DNA of 19,683 bases from Scytalidium lignicola (lineage: Eukaryota; Ascomycota; Leotiomycetes). The notes under the pieces are model-generated. The model was given only the letters and a program-made list of their open reading frames with translations. It did no database searches and was not told the origin of the DNA. The translations under genes and the position numbers were made by a program. Of this stretch, positions 1 through 9,611 are shown piece after piece; the first letter of the stretch is position 1; every line of letters starts with the position of its first letter. The stretch spans positions 1-19,683 of the forward strand of contig NCSJ02000539.1 in the NCBI GenBank assembly GCA_002812745.2, in the 5' to 3' direction.

Positions 1-144
1 GGCACGAAATAGCCAGGCCAGCGTGATGCCGCTCGCGCCACAGAGTGGGCAGGTGCCTTTGAAGGAGCCTTTGGTCGAACGCAGCCCGGTGGTGTACAGC
101 AGTCCCTGCAGCGATGCGTCGGTAACGCCAGCCTCCCAGCTCCC
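1..144 (-). other. In-frame continuation of the vWA gene beyond the TGA, cut by window edge
   Basis: Directly after the TGA at 147-145, the same minus-strand frame is open for 48 codons to the window edge. It reads as credible protein, including GLLYTTGLRSTKGSF and then GTCPLCGASGITLAWLF. CPLCG resembles half of a zinc-binding pair, and the segment suggests a structured C-terminal domain. A 108-nt intron (213 to 106, GTACAG...CTGCAG) would remove the stop and keep the frame. However, its donor is weak and its branch point unconvincing. The true C-terminus lies outside the window. Confidence 0.6.
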
Positions 145-1542
145 TCATGACTCTTCCACTGCTTTTGCTCGGTGCGGCTCGGGGGTTGTAGCAGACTGGA
201 TAGTCCGCTGTACCCTACGAGGCGCGCCAGGTGGCTGCGAGGGCGCAGAAACAAGTTGGCTCTGAGGCGTTGCGAAGTGGTTTAAATCCGGTTGAGGAGC
301 GCTCGGGAAAGGGGCGCTCCAATAGTGCCCGCCAGACGGGCTGATTGCAGGGCTGAGGTGTATCGAGGTGTGGGAACTGGCTGAGACGCTCTCAATTATA
401 TCTCGCCTTTCCTTGGCCCGTTGAATCTGGCCCTGAGTCTCAGCGATGAACCGGCGCATGTTTTCTCGATAGGCAGCGCGGAGGCGTGATTGGAGAGGAT
501 GCGGGGGCGACTGCCCACGGCTCCTGAGGTCAACGAGCTCCGTAAAGAGCGACTCTGCCTTGCTATGTAGGTCCTGGCGCGGTTTGAAGAGTGGATCGTC
601 GGGACGGATCGTCTGTTGCTGAAGCCATTGACGAAAGTCGGCTTGCTGGTTCTGAGCTTGCATGGTCAAGCGGATGCTGTCGAGGTTGCTGACATCGGAG
701 AAGATGTTCGCAAGCTGATCGGGGCCAACGCGGTTGGCAAAGAGGTCATTCATGTTAACGACGAGCGAGTCTTGGAGCGCGACCTCGTTGGCACCCAGGC
801 GTTGTGGGGTCGGGATGGAAATAGTAGCAAAATCGGCAACAGAGACCTGCGGAAGCAAGTCCCAGCGAGAAGAGGAGTCGAAAACAGGGTGCGGCTGGCC
901 CTTGAGGAGCACGTTGAAGTTGCCTTTGGTCTGCATGACGCGCAGGTCGCCGTTGGTCTCGTTGCAGAACAGAAAGGCGCAATTAGGCACGACCGCAAAA
1001 ACGCCCACGCCGACGGATATATCACAACTTGCAGGGCCGGTGCTTGGGTTTCCAAACACCACGATGACGCAGCTGATGCCGTGAACTCCATGCTTCGCAA
1101 TATCACCGGCAAATTTGGCCCTTGCTTCCGCTGGTATTAGGCCGTCGGTCATGAGGAACCACAAAGAAGACTCTTTGAGCGCAGCATTATGGGAAGCATT
1201 GACGAGGAGAGCCCCGGGATCAGTGCCGCCACGATCTTCGAGATTGTTGAGCTGAGCAAGGCTCAGGATAGGATGCGCCTTGTCATCCCATGGCAGAATC
1301 TTACAGTCGAAGCGCGCCTGTGATGATAGCAGATTCGAAACACTTCGGATGAACGCTTTCTCTGCGGAGAGAGTTGGGCCATAGGTGCTACCCGAAATAT
1401 CGACGGCAAAGGACACCGGGATATTGCGGAGGGGTTGATGATCTAGCTCGGGTTTCTTGGATTCAATATTTGGTGGAGGAAGGGTTGGCGTTGGCGGTAG
1501 CGATTCGGTGGTTGGAGTTAAAGCCCTTTTTGGCAATGACAT
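145..1542 (-). CDS. von Willebrand A (vWA) domain protein, frame interrupted by TGA
   Basis: An uninterrupted minus-strand frame of 465 codons runs from ATG (1542-1540) to TGA (147-145). A GTG two codons upstream is open, but this ATG is the natural start. After a Pro/Thr-rich leader of about 40 residues there is a vWA domain. Its metal-ion site is visible as D48-x-S50-x-S52 (AVDISGSTYG), T107 in RGGTDPG and D133 in FLMTDG. A helical, charged segment follows (about 290-380), then a Ser/Pro-rich tail (about 385-465). vWA domains with an intact MIDAS bind a divalent metal and mediate protein-protein contacts; the partner cannot be told from sequence. The stop is probably premature, because the same frame continues as plausible protein to the window edge (see 1-144). 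It is an allelic nonsense mutation, a sequence error, or part of an unrecognised intron. No signal peptide is visible, so it is probably intracellular. Confidence 0.85.
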   Translation of the reverse strand: MSLPKRALTPTTESLPPTPTLPPPNIESKKPELDHQPLRNIPVSFAVDISGSTYGPTLSAEKAFIRSVSNLLSSQARFDCKILPWDDKAHPILSLAQLNNLEDRGGTDPGALLVNASHNAALKESSLWFLMTDGLIPAEARAKFAGDIAKHGVHGISCVIVVFGNPSTGPASCDISVGVGVFAVVPNCAFLFCNETNGDLRVMQTKGNFNVLLKGQPHPVFDSSSRWDLLPQVSVADFATISIPTPQRLGANEVALQDSLVVNMNDLFANRVGPDQLANIFSDVSNLDSIRLTMQAQNQQADFRQWLQQQTIRPDDPLFKPRQDLHSKAESLFTELVDLRSRGQSPPHPLQSRLRAAYRENMRRFIAETQGQIQRAKERRDIIESVSASSHTSIHLSPAISPSGGHYWSAPFPSAPQPDLNHFATPQSQLVSAPSQPPGAPRRVQRTIQSATTPEPHRAKAVEES

Positions 1543-2581
1543 TATCACTTGTGCTTATCTAACTATCCTGTAACCGCATTTTAGTCAGCATATTTGAGGA
1601 GCTCGCTTTTGGTTCGAGCACCTCTACTTACACGAAGAAGTCAACATAGGCTCCAAGTTAGCGCGTATGTGGGTGGAAAAGAAGACAGCCGGTGGAACAG
1701 ATCTGGGGGGTAGGATGGTTAAGGGCAATATGACAGCATGGGCAGTGAGGCGAACTACATAGTAATAAGACAGCCGCATCCATGAGGCAACTACAGGCAG
1801 CAGATTGGATTGTGGCAGAGCAAGACGCCTCACTGGGACACAGCCCATCAAGGGAGCCTCGCGGTGTCAGTTGCCGAGACCGGTGGCCGATTTTCGCATC
1901 TGCTTGCATCTTACATTCAAGCTCAAAAAATAACTGTAGAACCTTAATCAAAAATCTTAAAAGCTGCATGAGGGAAGGGATATTATCACTTCTTTTTAGA
2001 TCGCTTGATGAGAAGGAAATGCTCTCATGCCTTCCCACAAGATTCTCAATCTATGTTGAACGGATAGCTCTGTTTACAACAATCCGAAAGATGTCTTGCC
2101 TTAAAACACGCGGAATCGCACCAAAACCCCAAGAACCTCTTATTTTTATTTTTGTAATAATTAAGAATTATAAAATTATATAAGTAAGCTAGAATAGATA
2201 TTATTATAATATTATAATAAATTTAAATATTACGGGTTTATTATTATTAAACTTATTTTCTCGCATCGTTTTTATCTTCTCTTTTCTTACTTATCTTGGA
2301 ATAGTAGTTTCTCGAGACTGTAAGTAAAATAAAGGATTTATTATTAACAAAATGTAAGAAGTTCTTCGTATTATTGGCTTAATAAATCGGAATTCCAATG
2401 ATGAAAAGCAGAGCATTAAAGGCAAATNAAAAATAGTCAAAATAAACAGTAAAGAAAGCGGGCAAGGAAAGAAAACTTAAGAGGAAAAATCGCAGTAGAG
2501 AATAAAATTAGATATACATTATAAGGTGAAATTCTAATTATACTTGTATAATAGTATTGATATATAATACAAGGATAGTAA
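1543..2581. other. Promoter side of vWA gene, then A+T-rich non-coding DNA
   Basis: The first several hundred bases have ordinary composition and presumably hold the 5' UTR and promoter of the vWA gene, which reads leftward. From about 2135 the sequence becomes strongly A+T-rich, with many stops in every frame. This resembles the RIP-altered DNA elsewhere in the window. I recognise no gene or element end here. An ambiguous base lies at 2428. Confidence 0.5.
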
Positions 2582-2870
2582 GCCCGGGAGCCTATCTTGA
2601 TATTAGGAGCTCATTACGGCTCCCGGGGCCCGTTTTGGCTTCCTTGAATTCAGGAATTAACGTTTTTGACAGCAGCGCGACTGGGGATAAGCACAACTTA
2701 AGCAAGACTAGTGAGCAAAGATAAGGCGGTGGAGTGTGCACAAGAAGGCTAGTAAGAGTGGGTAAGGTTAAGGTGAAGCGAGGGGGAGCAGAGCGGCGAG
2801 GGGTCACGTGAGTCATAGGTTGGCACGAAACAACAGGGATACAAGTGTATCACGTAACAGGCTCTAGAAG
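2582..2870. repeat. GC-rich island with inverted repeat, unidentified repeat fragment
   Basis: An abrupt GC-rich patch sits between A+T-rich tracts. It opens with an inverted repeat, CCCGGGAGCC (2583-2592) and GGCTCCCGGG (2618-2627), separated by 25 nt. Near its right end is the palindrome GATACAAGTGTATC (2838-2851), followed by CACGTAACA. The open frame on the minus strand here is Pro/Leu/Thr-rich with no recognisable domain and is probably chance. The patch may be a repeat fragment that escaped RIP; I cannot name it. Confidence 0.35.
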
Positions 2871-3442
2871 TCTAAGACCCCTAAGAACCTACCTTAAGAT
2901 CCTAGCTCCTTAAAGCTCTAATAAACACACAAGTTCTATATAAGTTGTAAGGGATCTCCTTAGTAAATAGAAGCTTTATGCTTAACTTAATAATACTATC
3001 TTTATATATACTTAGTAACTTGTAATACCTTTATGTCTTGACAAGTAACAGTGTCCCTGCTTTACTAACCTACTGTACATTACTTATAGACCTGTGTAAG
3101 TCTACAGTTTTTACAACTAGCTACTAAAATAAAACTAATACAAGCCTTTTTCTAAAGTAATGTTACATGTGTATAAATAGCACAGGAATTAAACTTGATA
3201 TTAGAACACTTTAGTCTTTTGTCTTTTATAAGCAGAACNAAAAACTAAGAGAAAGAGAAAAGAAACATATAAAAAAAAGTTAGTATTAAAAGATCTAACA
3301 CAAATAAGAGTAAATTAAATACTACTAAAATTCGTATTATATAAAATTACTAGAGACGTTATAGAATAATAAGGCTAAACTACTTATCACCCGTATATAT
3401 AAGCAAATAGAAATCTAAAATAGTTCTAGAGGAATCTTATTT
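2871..3442. other. A+T-rich non-coding tract, no gene seen
   Basis: Stop-dense in all frames with many TA dinucleotides, as expected for RIP-damaged repeat DNA. It includes a TATA-like stretch near 2937 (CTATATAAG) and an ambiguous base at 3239. I find no protein motif or paired termini that would identify an element. Confidence 0.4.
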
Positions 3443-3447
3443 ACAAG

Positions 3448-3821
3448 TGTGACGGGTTGCGAGCGGTAGGGACTTCACTTAGAGGTACAACACTGATACC
3501 CAATTTACTGGAATTCTAATCTAAGGAGAGAAGAGGAATTCCTAGATGGAAAGCAACTACTTATACAAAAGCCAATGTACGTTCGTTGGTACGTGCACCT
3601 CGACTAGAACGTTCCCATATACCAGAGTGAATATACTACAGTGAATCCAGGCAGGTCAGGTGACGGAGGAAAACTTCAGGAATTCTCCTATCATGTGACT
3701 ACATCAGCTAGGAATCGGTGATACCTTTGGCCGGGGGTAAACCCCCGTCAGGTGACTAGACATTTTTGCAGGCTAGTTTGTAGGCGGATTTGTAGGCGGG
3801 GTTTACACCAGAACCGTAACA
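3448..3821. mobile_element. Solo LTR of an LTR retrotransposon, 374 bp
   Basis: The element begins TGTGACGG (3448-3455) and ends CCGTAACA (3814-3821). These ends are inverted repeats matching at 7 of 8 positions and fit the TG...CA rule for LTRs. It is flanked by a perfect 5-bp target duplication, ACAAG, at 3443-3447 and 3822-3826. No internal retrotransposon region lies between the duplications, so it is a solo LTR left by recombination between two LTRs. Inside are the direct repeat GTCAGGTGAC (3655 and 3748) and a hairpin CGGGGGTAAACCCCCG near 3735. The family (Gypsy or Copia) cannot be decided from the LTR alone, and its transcriptional orientation is unknown. It is much less A+T-rich than its surroundings, so it is probably younger or too short for strong RIP. 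Confidence 0.88.
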
Positions 3822-3826
3822 ACAAG

Positions 3827-4101
3827 GGGGCTAAAATAGGATCTGTGCTTAGAGACAAGACAAGGAAAGTGTAACTAAGTATTAGGGGAGCCAGAACAAG
3901 TCCCTTTGGGAGCTAAAATAGCCTCTTAGTGTATGCTTAGGCTTACTTAGCGTGTGCTTAGGCAGTGCTTAGGAATGCTCACCCTCAGCTTAGGCTAAAG
4001 CAGCAGCAGCTCAGGTCCAGAGACAGAAATGGAAAGTGTCATGAGAACATTCCCATGTAGTACTATATGTTATTAATAATCCGTTAGCACCAAGTTACCT
4101 T
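3827..4101. repeat. Short intergenic tract with clustered TGCTTAGG motifs
   Basis: Lies between the solo LTR and the 3' end of the membrane-protein gene. TGCTTAGG occurs exactly at 3934, 3955 and 3966, with variants at 3845 (TGCTTAGA) and 3987 (AGCTTAGG). GAGCTAAAATAG (about 3910) echoes GGGCTAAAATAG (about 3830). A short AGC run (about 4004-4012) follows. No coding frame is supported. The 3' UTR of the membrane-protein gene is expected in the right part. Confidence 0.5.
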
Positions 4102-6569
4102 TCAAGGCCCAAGTTCCACCCTCCCAAAATCATCCACCTTCCTCAATCTTAGGCGCAAGTGACTTTGTCCAGCTTGCTGGATCTTTTCCTGAATCTGCGC
4201 ATCAGTTGCTATAGAAGCACTTGGATGTGTAAGGAGCTGTTCCGTTTCCGATGAATGTATCTGCGCCACAACCTGCCACGCATTATCCAACAGCGTAAAC
4301 TTAGTGCTCCAACAAAACCACACCAAGACACTTGTCACCAAGATAGAATGTGCTGTCATGAAACCCACGATGATCCAGAGACCAGTCTGTGAGGCAGGCA
4401 GCTGACGATCAACGAATGAGGTTGTGGTTTGCGTGCTGTTCCAATCGAATAGAGGAACCCAATCATAGTAAGCCATTCTGAGTAAGGACGTAAGATGTGC
4501 TTGAAGCGCAAGACTCGGATCCCCGGTATCAGTCAATATGTTTTCGAAGAGAGTAGCTTGGACGATATTCATATCCAAGATCCTATTTCCGGTAGAGAAA
4601 GAGACTGGGCCCTCGACATTTCGAGTACAGTTAGTGCAAGCGACAGCCAGCAACTGTCGACCAGCATTGTCTTGAAAACTGAGGAACGGGTTCCAGACAA
4701 GACTGGATACGAAGTCCTTTGGTCCCTCGCCGGCATCAACGACATAAGGATTGCCGGGAGTTTTATTTTGGCCTGTTCGCACGGAATCGACGAAGTTGAG
4801 AATGGGTTCAATTTGGAGATCCATGATGCCACGGGAAATGGTAGAATTTCGAGGTATCGTGACACCGAGTTGATTTTGAAGCTGGTCAGTGCTGAATTTC
4901 CCATCTGCCACGACGGGTCCTAATGCTGGCTCTGTTCGATTGACGGTGCTGCTTGCACTAATGTTATAGTCTTGGGGTATTGAGTAGTCGTCTACAGGAG
5001 CGTATGGTCTTAAGTAAGATCAGCATGTAAGAACCAAATGATTCATAGAAGCTTCAAATTTAGTGAAGAGGCAGAGGTAGCTTACAGCGCATCAAAACAC
5101 ATCGAAACAGCCATATCTACAATACTTGTGTTCGAGGTATCGAAAGTCGTAACTGTATAACTCAGATCCATCCAGGGCCCTCGGCCTAGGGATGAAGATA
5201 ACGTCCAATTTCCAGAGACCTTGTACATTGAGTATAGAACGTTAGTATAATTTACCACAAGATACGCGGACCCGTGGCTCATAGCACTACCACTGGATGA
5301 TGAATCGAGACGCGAAATGAGACCACCAACAGGGCCATCAATCTCAATTTCACCGCCGTCAGTTTCTCCACTAGGAGGACCACCAACTCCACATATTAGG
5401 AACGCTGGCTGACCTGGGTCTTTAACGTCCAGCGGAAAAGTGCAATTGAAGGTCGTATTGCTTCTGGGATTGATGAGGTCGGGCATCGCGTTACGCACCA
5501 CCGCGCTACCAGTGATTGTCAGTGAGCCTCCATTATCGACGTCTGATTCGTCTCCTCTTTCCACATGGATGTTCGAAGACTGAGGCTGGAAGCAGGCTAC
5601 TCGAGTGTCAAATAACGCAGCAACACCGTTGTAGTCCTGAAGAGAAGATCTGGATGATTCTGTGGAGAGAGGTATGAAGGCACGAATAGCGACACCAGTA
5701 TCCGAGATATCGCTGCCGTTGAAAGGAGGCTCGCTGTATTCAGCAAATGTCTGAAATGCAGTGGGTGTGGTGGACCAGTAGTTGCTGCTAAAGAATCCGG
5801 ATCCCAGCTGTCTATTCTGAGCAGCCATCATCGCAAGGCCAGTCTTCGAAGTGCCCAACACAGGGCCAAGTTGCATATCGCCTAACAGAATAGTGGACGT
5901 GAACTGCAACACAAGTGTAGTGCATGCTAGTAGCAATGCAAGAGCAGGTAGTAAAAACTGGTGCCGTAGAACATGTCTATCGATGAACACTGGAAGAGAC
6001 ATCGCCGGCCCTGAGTTCTTGTATCTAGCTATGGAAAGAGCAGCCGCGTTGTAAAAAGCCGTTCCTCCTTTTTCCAACTGTATAGCTGCAAGCATTGATA
6101 TAGCAGCAGTGGCTTGAGTAGCTGCGGCCCAGCGAATTGCTAGTGTGGTCAATGTTACGGATCTCGTAGCCCAGCCTGCTAAGATGATTGATCGCCATTG
6201 TTGGTTAGTTGTTGGTGCTAGCCAGAGAAATAATAAGAACGATAGTCCTGCCACGAGGACGACGGCTGAGATTGCCAGTATTAAAATGAGATACACTCCG
6301 AATCGATTGTTGGGCTTGGGCTTGGCCTCGGCCTCTGATCCCAGCCTATCTGAACTGTCTCCGTGTCTATAGTCCGCAGCATCAAGGAGGTTGTCCCTCG
6401 AGGGATCATTCTGCATGACAGGTTCAGCCGTAAGAGCAGAGACTCTATGGGATTGGGAATATTCCTGCTGGTCCCTGGAAAGGGAAGAGCCTTCGCTTTG
6501 CAGGTCCTCTGGCCCATGGAGTATCTGCAGTGAGATTGTCGGAGACGGTGGGTCGTTACGGTCCGCCAT
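4102..6569 (-). CDS. Multi-pass fungal membrane protein of unknown function (two exons, 796 aa)
   Basis: Exon 1 is 6569-5086 and exon 2 is 5008-4102, stop TGA 4104-4102. The 77-nt intron has donor GTAAGC, branch GCTGAT and acceptor TTAAG. Splicing preserves the frame and yields ALPYAPVDDYSIPQDYN across the junction. The start codon has good context (AAGGATGGCG). Residues 1-89 are hydrophilic and Ser/Pro-rich, probably cytosolic. Residues 91-117 form a strong membrane helix. A hydrophobic stretch at about 127-165 and a helix at about 205-229 follow. A large region of about 470 residues carries many N-x-S/T sites and some cysteines, so it is probably outside the cytosol. A last helix lies at about 705-727, followed by a charged tail. 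I recognise no catalytic motif or named family. The architecture fits fungal-specific surface proteins of unknown role. It is divergent from the metacaspase gene across a 1.1-kb spacer. Confidence 0.85.
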
Positions 6570-7667
6570 CCTTAAGTGTGACTCCGAGAGAACTGAAAGT
6601 CAAGTTGAATGTTAAGTTACGGTTGCAACATCCATTTGGTCTGCTGAAGACGAATTAACTATTGAAAGAGGAGAATAAGGATGCTTAAAATAAATTTCAG
6701 AGCGATCACCAGATGGCTTAATTTACATCTGCTGTGCCGCACCCGTGCATGGCGGCTGAGGCCCCAAGCATCAAACATCAAATGCTACAAAGCCAAAAGT
6801 GCACAAAAAGTGGTGTACGGCGCGATTTGAGCGCAAAACCCTCTGATTTTGCAAGATACTGATTTTATATCTTCATTGGCATTCACCTGAAGAGAAAGAG
6901 ACCGACTGGGTTTGATTTAATTTACTTTCCAATGACATGACCAACCCATTTGTTGCAATATAGATTGCTCGTTGGCCGGCATCTATATCCATCTGCCACT
7001 TATCGCCACTCCAGCAAGCTTGTATTGTAAATAAACAAGATAATTATTTTATAATATAATATATAAAACATATTCATAGTATATAATATCGTCAACATAT
7101 TCGCCATTAAAGAGCCTTATTCCAGGCTACCAAATCGGGTCTAGCGCAAGAAGCGAAGCATCAAGGCATCGGGCTTTGTAATTAAGTGCTTTGGACGTTG
7201 TGGCAACCGATATATCATTGTGCTACACCACGGCGGACAGGCGTGCAACGGATAGTGGAGGCACAGACAGCTGAGAAACTATTGTAGGTTTGTTACAAAT
7301 ACATCCTTCCATACATGCTCCGCTTTTGTGCAGAAGCTCTCAGCCCTGCTCCTCCTCTGTCTGACTACAGCCCCAACGCTGGCTGACCGCCGCACTGATT
7401 TAAGAGTTGTACTGCTATTGTATCAGTGCAAACTGACGACACTTACTCTCTAGACCTATCAACTGACCAAAAGAGAACCAATCTAGTCTCAGTTTGAGTT
7501 GGGGAACAAGAACAATAAGAATATCTCTTCGCCACAAGTACAATCTCTCAGCGATAACTGAGAGCTCACTTCCACGCGAGTCAGGAAAATTTCAAACTTA
7601 AACCCTAACCTCCACGTTGCTCTCCATTTCCTCTATCTGCTTTAGCTACGAAAACAACATCAATAGA
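6570..7667. promoter_or_regulatory. Divergent promoter region between membrane protein and metacaspase
   Basis: The two genes are transcribed away from each other, so this 1.1 kb should hold both promoters. A CCAAT box lies at 7478-7482, about 185 nt before the metacaspase ATG. The last 50 nt before that ATG are pyrimidine-rich, then A-rich (CGAAAACAACATCAATAGA), typical of a fungal 5' UTR. A simple A+T stretch lies at about 7025-7090. No coding frame or RNA gene is supported. Confidence 0.55.
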
Positions 7668-9611
7668 ATGTCAAGATACCCAGGAGCCGGATACTCCGGA
7701 CGACATGGTCCATCTCCACCACAATATGCATCACAGCAGAACTACTACCCGTACGAACTGACAACTTGCTATTGCTCAGAGCAAAGGCTGACATTATCAC
7801 AGTACACAACCACAATATGAAGCTCCACCACCTCAAGCTGGGGGTAGCGGCTCTCATCACCCTCCACTCTATCAATATCGTCAATACTCCCAAGTAGGTC
7901 CAGAACGATAGCGAAGCACAATCCCACATTTCTAATCATCCTACAGCCTCCTCCTCAGAAGTATGGCAGATATAATGGCGCTTCACCAAATGGGCCTCCA
8001 CTTGGCACACCTGGTATGTTTAAAGGTCTACCAAGTAACGTATAGATGAATGCTAATGTCGGCCTTTGTAGGAATTCCAAATGGCCATTCAAATGTATAC
8101 GGGAATAGCAACCATCGCATGTCTCCTGCACTACTGCCTCAAGGAATGCAGAACTTCGGTGGTGGTGCTCCTCAAGGCTATGCATTCCAATACTCGAATT
8201 GTACCGGTCGTAGAAAAGCCCTCTTGATCGGAATCAACTATTTTGACCAACGAGAGCAATTGCGAGGATGTATAAATGATGTAAAGAATATGTCTACCTT
8301 TCTAAATGAAAATTTTGGTTATCGAAGAGAGGATATGGTGATTCTCACTGATGATCAGCGCAATCCAATGAGCCAACCGACGAAAAAAAATATGCTGCGA
8401 GCGATGCACTGGCTCGTGAAGGATGCACGGCCTAATGATTCGTTGTTCTTTCATTACTCCGGTGAGTTACTCCTTCTAGTTTTTCTTACTTCATCCGTAA
8501 CTGTCTCCTCTAATCAGCGAATTCGTAGGACATGGTGGCCAAACCGAGGACCTTGACGGTGACGAGGAGGATGGCTACGATGAAGTAATATATCCAGTAG
8601 ATTTCAAACAAGTTGGACACATCGTCGATGATGATATGCATAGAATCATGGTCCAACCGTTACAGCCAGGTGTGCGTTTAACGGCAATCTTTGACTCATG
8701 TCATTCTGGAACTGCGCTAGATCTACCGTACATCTATTCTACACAGGGCATTCTTAAAGAACACAATTTTGCAAAAGACGCCGGTATCGGCTTACTCAAT
8801 GCCATCTCATCCTACAGCCGTGGGGATCTTGATGGTGTAGCCAGATCTGTTATGGGTATAATTACGAAAGCCACCGTTAACAATGATGCACACAGCATGA
8901 CCTTAGCCACGAAAACATCACCTGCAGATGTAATTATGTGGTCTGGCAGCAAAGATGATCAGACATCGTTAGTATTTCCTTTCATTCAGTGTAACGTATA
9001 ATTCTTTTCTATATTTGTAATACGATTGGTTACCCGAGAAGGCATCAAGAGGGAATTGAGGACCTTGAGCATTGGTGTTTTTGGGTGTGGATTTATATTA
9101 GGGTTTCATACCACCTAACCAATCCGCGGGCAAACCGCCTGCCTGGCATCTACATTATACAGATATCTGGAGCCCTAAGTTTACGCACTTGCGACATCTG
9201 GCAACGGATCAGGCTTTGCCCTGCGAGTGGCGTTGACGTCCAGTGACCCAATAGAACTCTACATACGACCTTCTTCTACAGTTTCAGTCCTCTACTGGAT
9301 ACTGGCTCTATTTTTCCTGCATTAATAGCGCTCAGAGGAGCTGTACTAACACCACAATAGAGCTGATGCATATATTGCTCAACAGGCGACCGGCGCCATG
9401 TCGTGGGCCTTTATCACAGCACTAAAAAATAATCCTAATCAGAGCTATGTCGAGCTGCTTAACAGTATTCGAGATGAACTGGAGACGAAATATACGCAGA
9501 AGCCACAGCTTAGCTGCAGTCATCCTTTGGGTATGTCCCTCTCACTCGTAAAGCAAGGATCCGTAAACTAACTATGAATTAATAGACACCAATCTCCGCT
9601 TCGTTATGTAA
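7668..9611 (+). CDS. Type I metacaspase (seven exons, 421 aa)
   Basis: Exons are 7668-7750, 7803-7893, 7947-8013, 8072-8461, 8529-8967, 9361-9530 and 9586-9611; the stop is TAA. All junctions are GT/AG and keep the frame. Clear branch points include GCTGAC in intron 1, TACTAAC in intron 5 and AAACTAAC in intron 6. Metacaspases are caspase-fold cysteine proteases that cut after Arg or Lys, are activated by calcium, and act in fungal stress response, protein quality control and cell death. Residues 1-125 are the Gly/Pro/Gln/Tyr-rich prodomain. The peptidase domain starts near [12 protein letters not shown] (127-138). Catalytic His212 lies in HYSGHGGQ, and Cys268 in FDSCHSG. The p10-like part contains [16 protein letters not shown], and the C-terminus is NLRFVM. 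Length and ending match the fungal family, so it is predicted active. Intron 5 is unusually long at 393 nt; its retention would give a 367-aa protein lacking the C-terminal part. Confidence 0.95.
8968..9360 (+). other. Enlarged metacaspase intron 5 (393 nt), possible old insertion
   Basis: Donor GTTAGT follows codon start TC, and acceptor CACAATAG precedes AGCTGATGC, restoring QTSADA. The branch site TACTAAC lies just upstream of the acceptor. The other five coding introns are 52-67 nt, so about 330 nt look added. Within it, GATTGGTTA (9024-9032) and TAACCAATC (9116-9124) form a 9-bp inverted repeat bounding 101 bp, which may mark a small inserted element. No target duplication is convincing. 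The intron is less A+T-rich than the relic DNA elsewhere. Confidence 0.8.

Noticed and set aside
616..1140. Plus-strand open frame of 174 codons
   Set aside because: It lies opposite the vWA gene, has no recognisable domain and is explained as an antisense shadow.
1782..2183. Plus-strand open frame of 133 codons
   Set aside because: No recognisable domain, mixed composition, and it runs into A+T-rich DNA ending in Ile/Lys/Phe-rich residues. Most likely chance.
2592..2816. Minus-strand Pro/Leu-rich open frame
   Set aside because: Lies in a GC-rich repeat-like island where stops are rare by composition; no family resemblance.
2838..3051. A second LTR starting TGTATCACGTAACA
   Set aside because: TG and CA candidates exist, but no matching target duplication could be found.
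4495..4923. Plus-strand open frame opposite the membrane protein
   Set aside because: Antisense to a well-supported exon with matching splice sites.
7597..7610. Telomere-like AAACCCTAACC
   Set aside because: Only about one and a half units inside a 5' UTR; not an array.
8636..9001. Separate small protein of 121 codons
   Set aside because: It is metacaspase exon 5 read into intron 5; splicing to 9361 restores the family sequence.
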